DNA from: an uncultured Eubacteriales bacterium
Lineage (GTDB): Bacteria; Bacillota; Clostridia; UMGS1883; UMGS1540
Assembly (NCBI GenBank): GCA_900552775.1
Contig: USAP01000057.1
Coordinates: 1-10,423, forward strand
Direction: 5' to 3'
DNA length: 10,423 bases
Shown: piece by piece, positions 8,201 to 10,423 of the stretch
How positions within the stretch are numbered: the first letter of the stretch is position 1
Layout of the letters: the number at the start of each line of letters is the position of its first letter
Made by a program: the position numbers and the translations under genes
Notes under the pieces: model-generated
What the model saw: only the letters and a program-made list of their open reading frames with translations
Told to the model about the DNA's origin: nothing
Databases searched by the model: none

Positions 8201-9529
8201 AACTAAAGGCTTCTCCAAAATTTCATCAGCTTGCTTTTCAAGCGATGCATATAACTCTCTTGCAAAATCATCGGTTTTTATAATTTCTTTGACATATTCA
8301 ATTTTTTCTTTAGTTGCGGCAAGCCTCGGATGCCCGTTATCCGGATGTCTCGCAACTACCGAGGCTATAACATCCTTCCCTGTGGGGCGTTCGTATTTTA
8401 CCGTGTTTTTGACTTCGTTTTTGACAGCATCTTCACTCATGACATAATACTCGCCGCCGTCACCGAAAATAATAAGTCCGTCATCAATATATACTGTTTC
8501 TCCGAGTATTGAGGCAATGTCGTCCGCGGAAATATAAACGGAACCGCCTTCAAATTTTATAACATGCAAAAGCGGCGTTTCCGAACCGTTTATAATGACA
8601 GACTTCTCTCCCGCCTTGACCTTCACGGTTTTATCTTTGTATATTGCAAAAGCCGCAGCTTCGTCCGTATTCCATGTAACCTCGGCGCCGAGAGCTTCGC
8701 CGGCAAGGCGCAGCGGAACATACATTGTCCCGTCAAGCTCCTTCGGGGCGGAGGCGCCCGAAAACTCTGTGCCGAATTTTAATGCTCTGCTCGTGTTTCT
8801 GTACATCAGAAGCGAATCCGCAACAATATCGTCAGCCTCAGACTTATATATCGGCTTTAAAAACAGAGTCGAATTTTCAAAATATTCTCCTTCATCACCG
8901 CCTGCGCCGGAATTTCTGATATAAATATCGTCAAGATATAAATATCCCGCTGCGTCCGAAAGCTTGAAAACAATCTTATCAGCCGCGGATAACGTCATGG
9001 CAGCGTTTTTTATTATTTTGCTTCCGTCAAGAAAAAGATTGTATGTACCCTTTGAGAAATTCAGCAAAAACTCGCAATAATACCATTTATTGTTCAAGCA
9101 CTCTGCTATTGATTTCCCCTCATGAATAATATTGCTTCCGTCAAATTCAAAGGGCGAAAAGAGCTTATTGTCGCCCGAAGCGTAAAGAAAACTAAGCCCG
9201 GAATTTATATCCTGTGCTTTAAAGCGAAATGAAACCACGACAGGCTCGTTCTGGGTGTCGGATATCACCGTTTCTATTAGACTTTCCCCGTCGCCCGCGG
9301 CGCTCATGAGCAGACTTTTGTTTTTTTCATCGGGATTCGGCGCAATTACCATATTGCCGTTTCCCGAGGTTTTGACGCTGAAGCTGTTTAGGGGCTTCTC
9401 ACCCAAAACCAAATCATTGAAATTTTCTTTGACATATACGCCCTTCGGGCTGTCGGCGCTCGCGGGAAGCGCAGACGGCGAAATCAGCATAGATGCCGTC
9501 AATACACAAATCAGCAGATGTTTTTTCAA
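5228..9529 (-). CDS. Secreted multidomain heparinase II/III-family polysaccharide lyase (gene B)
   Basis: Predicted exported lyase that would cleave a uronic-acid-containing polysaccharide by beta-elimination; the substrate is unknown. The start chosen is TTG at 9529-9527, 6 bases after GGGAGGAGGT, giving 1433 residues. The TTG at 9547 would place that binding site inside the gene. Modules: signal peptide 1-25 (cut after PASA); LamG-like about 27-206; copper-amine-oxidase-N-like about 234-356 (YVPLRLAGEALGAEVTWN); alpha/alpha toroid about 390-715 with NWNMIGNEG and EGPDYG (Tyr622, candidate catalytic base); heparinase beta-domain in two parts, about 744-860 and 1035-1208; an inserted LamG-like module about 861-1034; a cadherin-like domain about 1218-1296; and F5/8 type C (CBM32-like) about 1305-1433. 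HSHLD (His769, His771), Asp789 and His812 in EGHNTL match the catalytic and metal-binding pattern of Pedobacter heparinase II. The protein ends abruptly at IAEVR. It has no SLH or sortase signal. The family assignment is strong; the PL family number is not certain. Confidence 0.93.
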   Translation of the reverse strand: MKKHLLICVLTASMLISPSALPASADSPKGVYVKENFNDLVLGEKPLNSFSVKTSGNGNMVIAPNPDEKNKSLLMSAAGDGESLIETVISDTQNEPVVVSFRFKAQDINSGLSFLYASGDNKLFSPFEFDGSNIIHEGKSIAECLNNKWYYCEFLLNFSKGTYNLFLDGSKIIKNAAMTLSAADKIVFKLSDAAGYLYLDDIYIRNSGAGGDEGEYFENSTLFLKPIYKSEADDIVADSLLMYRNTSRALKFGTEFSGASAPKELDGTMYVPLRLAGEALGAEVTWNTDEAAAFAIYKDKTVKVKAGEKSVIINGSETPLLHVIKFEGGSVYISADDIASILGETVYIDDGLIIFGDGGEYYVMSEDAVKNEVKNTVKYERPTGKDVIASVVARHPDNGHPRLAATKEKIEYVKEIIKTDDFARELYASLEKQADEILEKPLVSFLLNSNANMVSADEDIWKRMNILGLVWHVSGNDKYADRAWQELNAIINFPTWNELVTFLDTGQCMYGASLGYDWFYDYLSAEQRAALKKGIIDLGLEPAKKAYTGVYTIDSNKYSCFWISDPFNWNMIGNEGVLAACLAFCEEEPSYTAPLIGYALRSLEIHFNEWEPDGAWQEGPDYGFSTLNGDANIIEMFCNALSNTFGYTQIDGFSKAAYFPAYMLSSGGLFNFSDANPQSKPDYYFSFLFADLLNDSNLAARRKADIISKNYSARPCDLLWYNAALSSGEIKKYDLDKYFRKVETTVSRSDWSGDGIFAGFHSGPVNINHSHLDSGSFVYDYAGKRWFHDMPHDPASYYTAQYTCYTNRAEGHNTLVIDETPYNLAEQNSDGLLVYQKTIDCNEYSVGDTPSGDYGVSPATNGKITVQEENDKNKYILIESSTTNSTGGGFLNWEISSPYAANEFELDFRFKMPDMSAFKVNEWRPLEMGLDPANKSDRWFPLYVTNGGLFSVDDGEVVHLKRMAVGSWHSVRLAIHPLLNTLDVYVDGEKLANGFKISKPVVNAVWLCRFQFSGGATTVGFDDIAIYVGKDDAEITKGKARRYDQVLTGDSKITRYESKDSGSIAVTDLTTAYSNNAESAVRGIMMTAGRNTVLIRDEVKLKKKCDVYWFAHYKASDNAVISEDKRSAIISNEDKRVWVGIISEGNYGFEIMDARPLPYSPDPENQSKNEDWKKLAIKAAGVNGFDVEVAIIPLLPGEDTPLEIPKSMPIKSWSLADTVSPRLNTLMLNGTEISGFDPEKKMYFVKVDNENEIPAVEASAANANVSVTNAAKAPGYTLVNVSNQNGSAKYFVCFNPKNVLRSKIQGYDITAEDITVSDRENEDHDGKHTIDGNLSTRWTTAGKGNWIIYDFKKQCTFNKLEIAWFYGVGRKYQFIIELSDDMINWKTVFTGNSSGTSDGFEEYKFDETAGRYLKIICNCYGEANEYNNIAEVR

Positions 9530-9533
9530 ATCT

Positions 9534-10423
9534 TTACCTCCTCCCAAGTTGAGATATTCCGCTGTAAACCCCTTCGTTTAAGGGAATACCCTCCTTCAGA
9601 TTATTCCACACCATAATGTTTACAAAATAATCATCGTCCGTATCGGGAACATCTAATTCAATGCACTCCGATTTTAAAATCTCGTCACCGCTTTGCACCG
9701 ATACGGCATTTACGTTTAGCATTTCGATAATACCGTCTTTTTTGCTGTAAAGACCGGCAATCAGGGTGTAATGCGTATCGGCTTTCTGCCAGAAATCAAG
9801 CTTTGCTTTGACAATACCCTTTTTAAGCTCTTCAAGCTTATTGTCGGCTTCATCATAAAATCCCTGTAAAATCACATACGAATCCGGCTGCCGACGTGTT
9901 TTAAAGCTTAAGTTTATTTCGGCAGTTTGGTCAAATATATCCGTAACCGTTCCCGAAACGTTATATTCCTTATCCCAAAGAAGATCGGGTTTTACATAAT
10001 AAGACGAATTGTCTTTTAAAAGCGGCAAAGGCTCAGCTGAATCAAGCACGAGATTACTCTCTTTTATTTCGTTATTGAACACAAGGTTTATCGGGTCTCC
10101 GACATTTACGTTTTCCGATTTGTTCTCGGGTGACGACGATATAAGCGAAAGCTTGTCTATTTGCTCGATTTTTACATTGTCAAGATATAATTTCGCTCCC
10201 TTACCCGTGAGCTTAACGGCAAAGGAAAAAAGAAAATCAACAGGCTTTGACGCTGTGCCCGCGCCCCAAATCGGCATCTTAACAATAAAATTATTATCGT
10301 AAAAAACATCAACGGTAAATTCTTTCGCATCTGCCAAAAGCTTCAGGTTATGCCATTCGTCCGTAGAAAAACCCTTTGAAGAATCAACAAGCTTCGCCTG
10401 CCCAGCCGATGCCATAAACGCGA
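9534..10423 (-). CDS. Secreted LamG-like / SbsA Ig-like domain protein, 3' part (gene A)
   Basis: The reading frame is open to the window edge. The first ATG (10415-10413) has in-frame codons for Ala-Phe before it and no room for a ribosome binding site, so the true start lies outside. About 295 residues are visible. Counting from that Met, residues 1-85 are the second half of a concanavalin/LamG-like beta-sandwich, ending in the strand LYLDNVKIEQI. Residues about 90-173 resemble an SbsA-type Ig-like (Big_5) domain, with the pattern FNNEIKES followed by GTVTDIFDQ. Residues about 178-293 form a C-terminal beta domain ending near VNIMVWNNLKEGIPLN, a style common at the ends of clostridial secreted proteins. 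No catalytic motif or SLH repeat is visible. Its last codons GGG AGG AGG TAA double as the ribosome binding site of the lyase gene, so the two are co-translated neighbours. A carbohydrate-binding or structural role is inferred. Any enzymatic domain would have to lie upstream of the window. Confidence 0.85.
   Translation of the reverse strand, partial: AFMASAGQAKLVDSSKGFSTDEWHNLKLLADAKEFTVDVFYDNNFIVKMPIWGAGTASKPVDFLFSFAVKLTGKGAKLYLDNVKIEQIDKLSLISSSPENKSENVNVGDPINLVFNNEIKESNLVLDSAEPLPLLKDNSSYYVKPDLLWDKEYNVSGTVTDIFDQTAEINLSFKTRRQPDSYVILQGFYDEADNKLEELKKGIVKAKLDFWQKADTHYTLIAGLYSKKDGIIEMLNVNAVSVQSGDEILKSECIELDVPDTDDDYFVNIMVWNNLKEGIPLNEGVYSGISQLGRR
9536..9545 (-). promoter_or_regulatory. Ribosome binding site of the lyase gene, embedded in the end of gene A
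   Basis: GGGAGGAGGT on the minus strand, 6 bases before TTG at 9529. It overlaps gene A's last sense codons (GGG AGG AGG) and the first base of its TAA stop. It decides the start: the upstream TTG at 9547 would leave the gene with no binding site and with Met-Gly-Gly-Gly ahead of the signal peptide. Confidence 0.85.

Noticed and set aside
7022..8447. Plus-strand open frames of 140 and 143 residues opposite the lyase (7022-7444, 8016-8447)
   Set aside because: They lie wholly antisense to clear heparinase coding sequence, have low-complexity or Arg-rich translations with no recognisable domain, and have no convincing ribosome binding site.
9429..9439. Small GCCC-TTC-GGGC inverted repeat near the lyase start
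   Set aside because: It has only a 4-bp stem and no following U-run, lies inside coding sequence, and is expected by chance.
1..10423. Search for promoter, terminator, tRNA, CRISPR, insertion-sequence ends and sortase (LPxTG) signals
   Set aside because: None was found by eye. Gaps between genes are 20 bases or less, and no tandem DNA repeats or terminal inverted repeats were noticed.

Overview
The window is a dense, one-directional stretch of genes, all on the minus strand, from what looks like a Gram-positive anaerobe of the class Clostridia. The evidence is the moderately AT-rich sequence, strong AGGAGG-type ribosome binding sites, S-layer homology (SLH) modules, and very large modular secreted proteins. 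Genus cannot be told from the sequence. Uncultured gut or rumen Clostridia with SLH-rich glycan-degrading loci are the closest match from memory.

In transcription order (high to low coordinates) there are five genes. (A) The 3' part of a secreted protein with a concanavalin/LamG-like module, an SbsA-type Ig-like module and a C-terminal beta domain. (B) A 1433-residue secreted heparinase II/III-family polysaccharide lyase with LamG-like, copper-amine-oxidase-N-like, cadherin-like and F5/8 type C modules. (C) A 535-residue exported protein with an Ig-like domain, two degenerate helical repeats and three well-formed C-terminal SLH repeats. (D) An 851-residue exported protein with degenerate N-terminal SLH repeats and a long unassigned beta-rich body. 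(E) The 5' part of another LamG-like plus Ig-like secreted protein that leaves the window at base 1. Genes A and E are both cut by the window edge.

Spacing is very tight. A to B is 4 bases with B's ribosome binding site inside A's last codons. B to C is 12 bases with the binding site touching B's stop. C and D overlap by 8 bases or abut, depending on D's start. D to E is 20 bases. No promoter, terminator, RNA gene, mobile element or CRISPR array was seen, and no gap exceeds 20 bases, so the window is probably the interior of one long transcript.

Functional reading (inference): the operon makes a set of exported proteins for binding and cleaving a uronic-acid-containing polysaccharide outside the cell. 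B is the only recognisable enzyme, C is the best candidate for a cell-wall anchor, D is a surface protein of unknown role, and A and E are likely binding or structural proteins. The substrate cannot be named from sequence. The most notable points are a LamG-like module inserted inside B's heparinase beta-domain, a repeated beta-hairpin motif through the body of D, and stop codons interlocked with ribosome binding sites.
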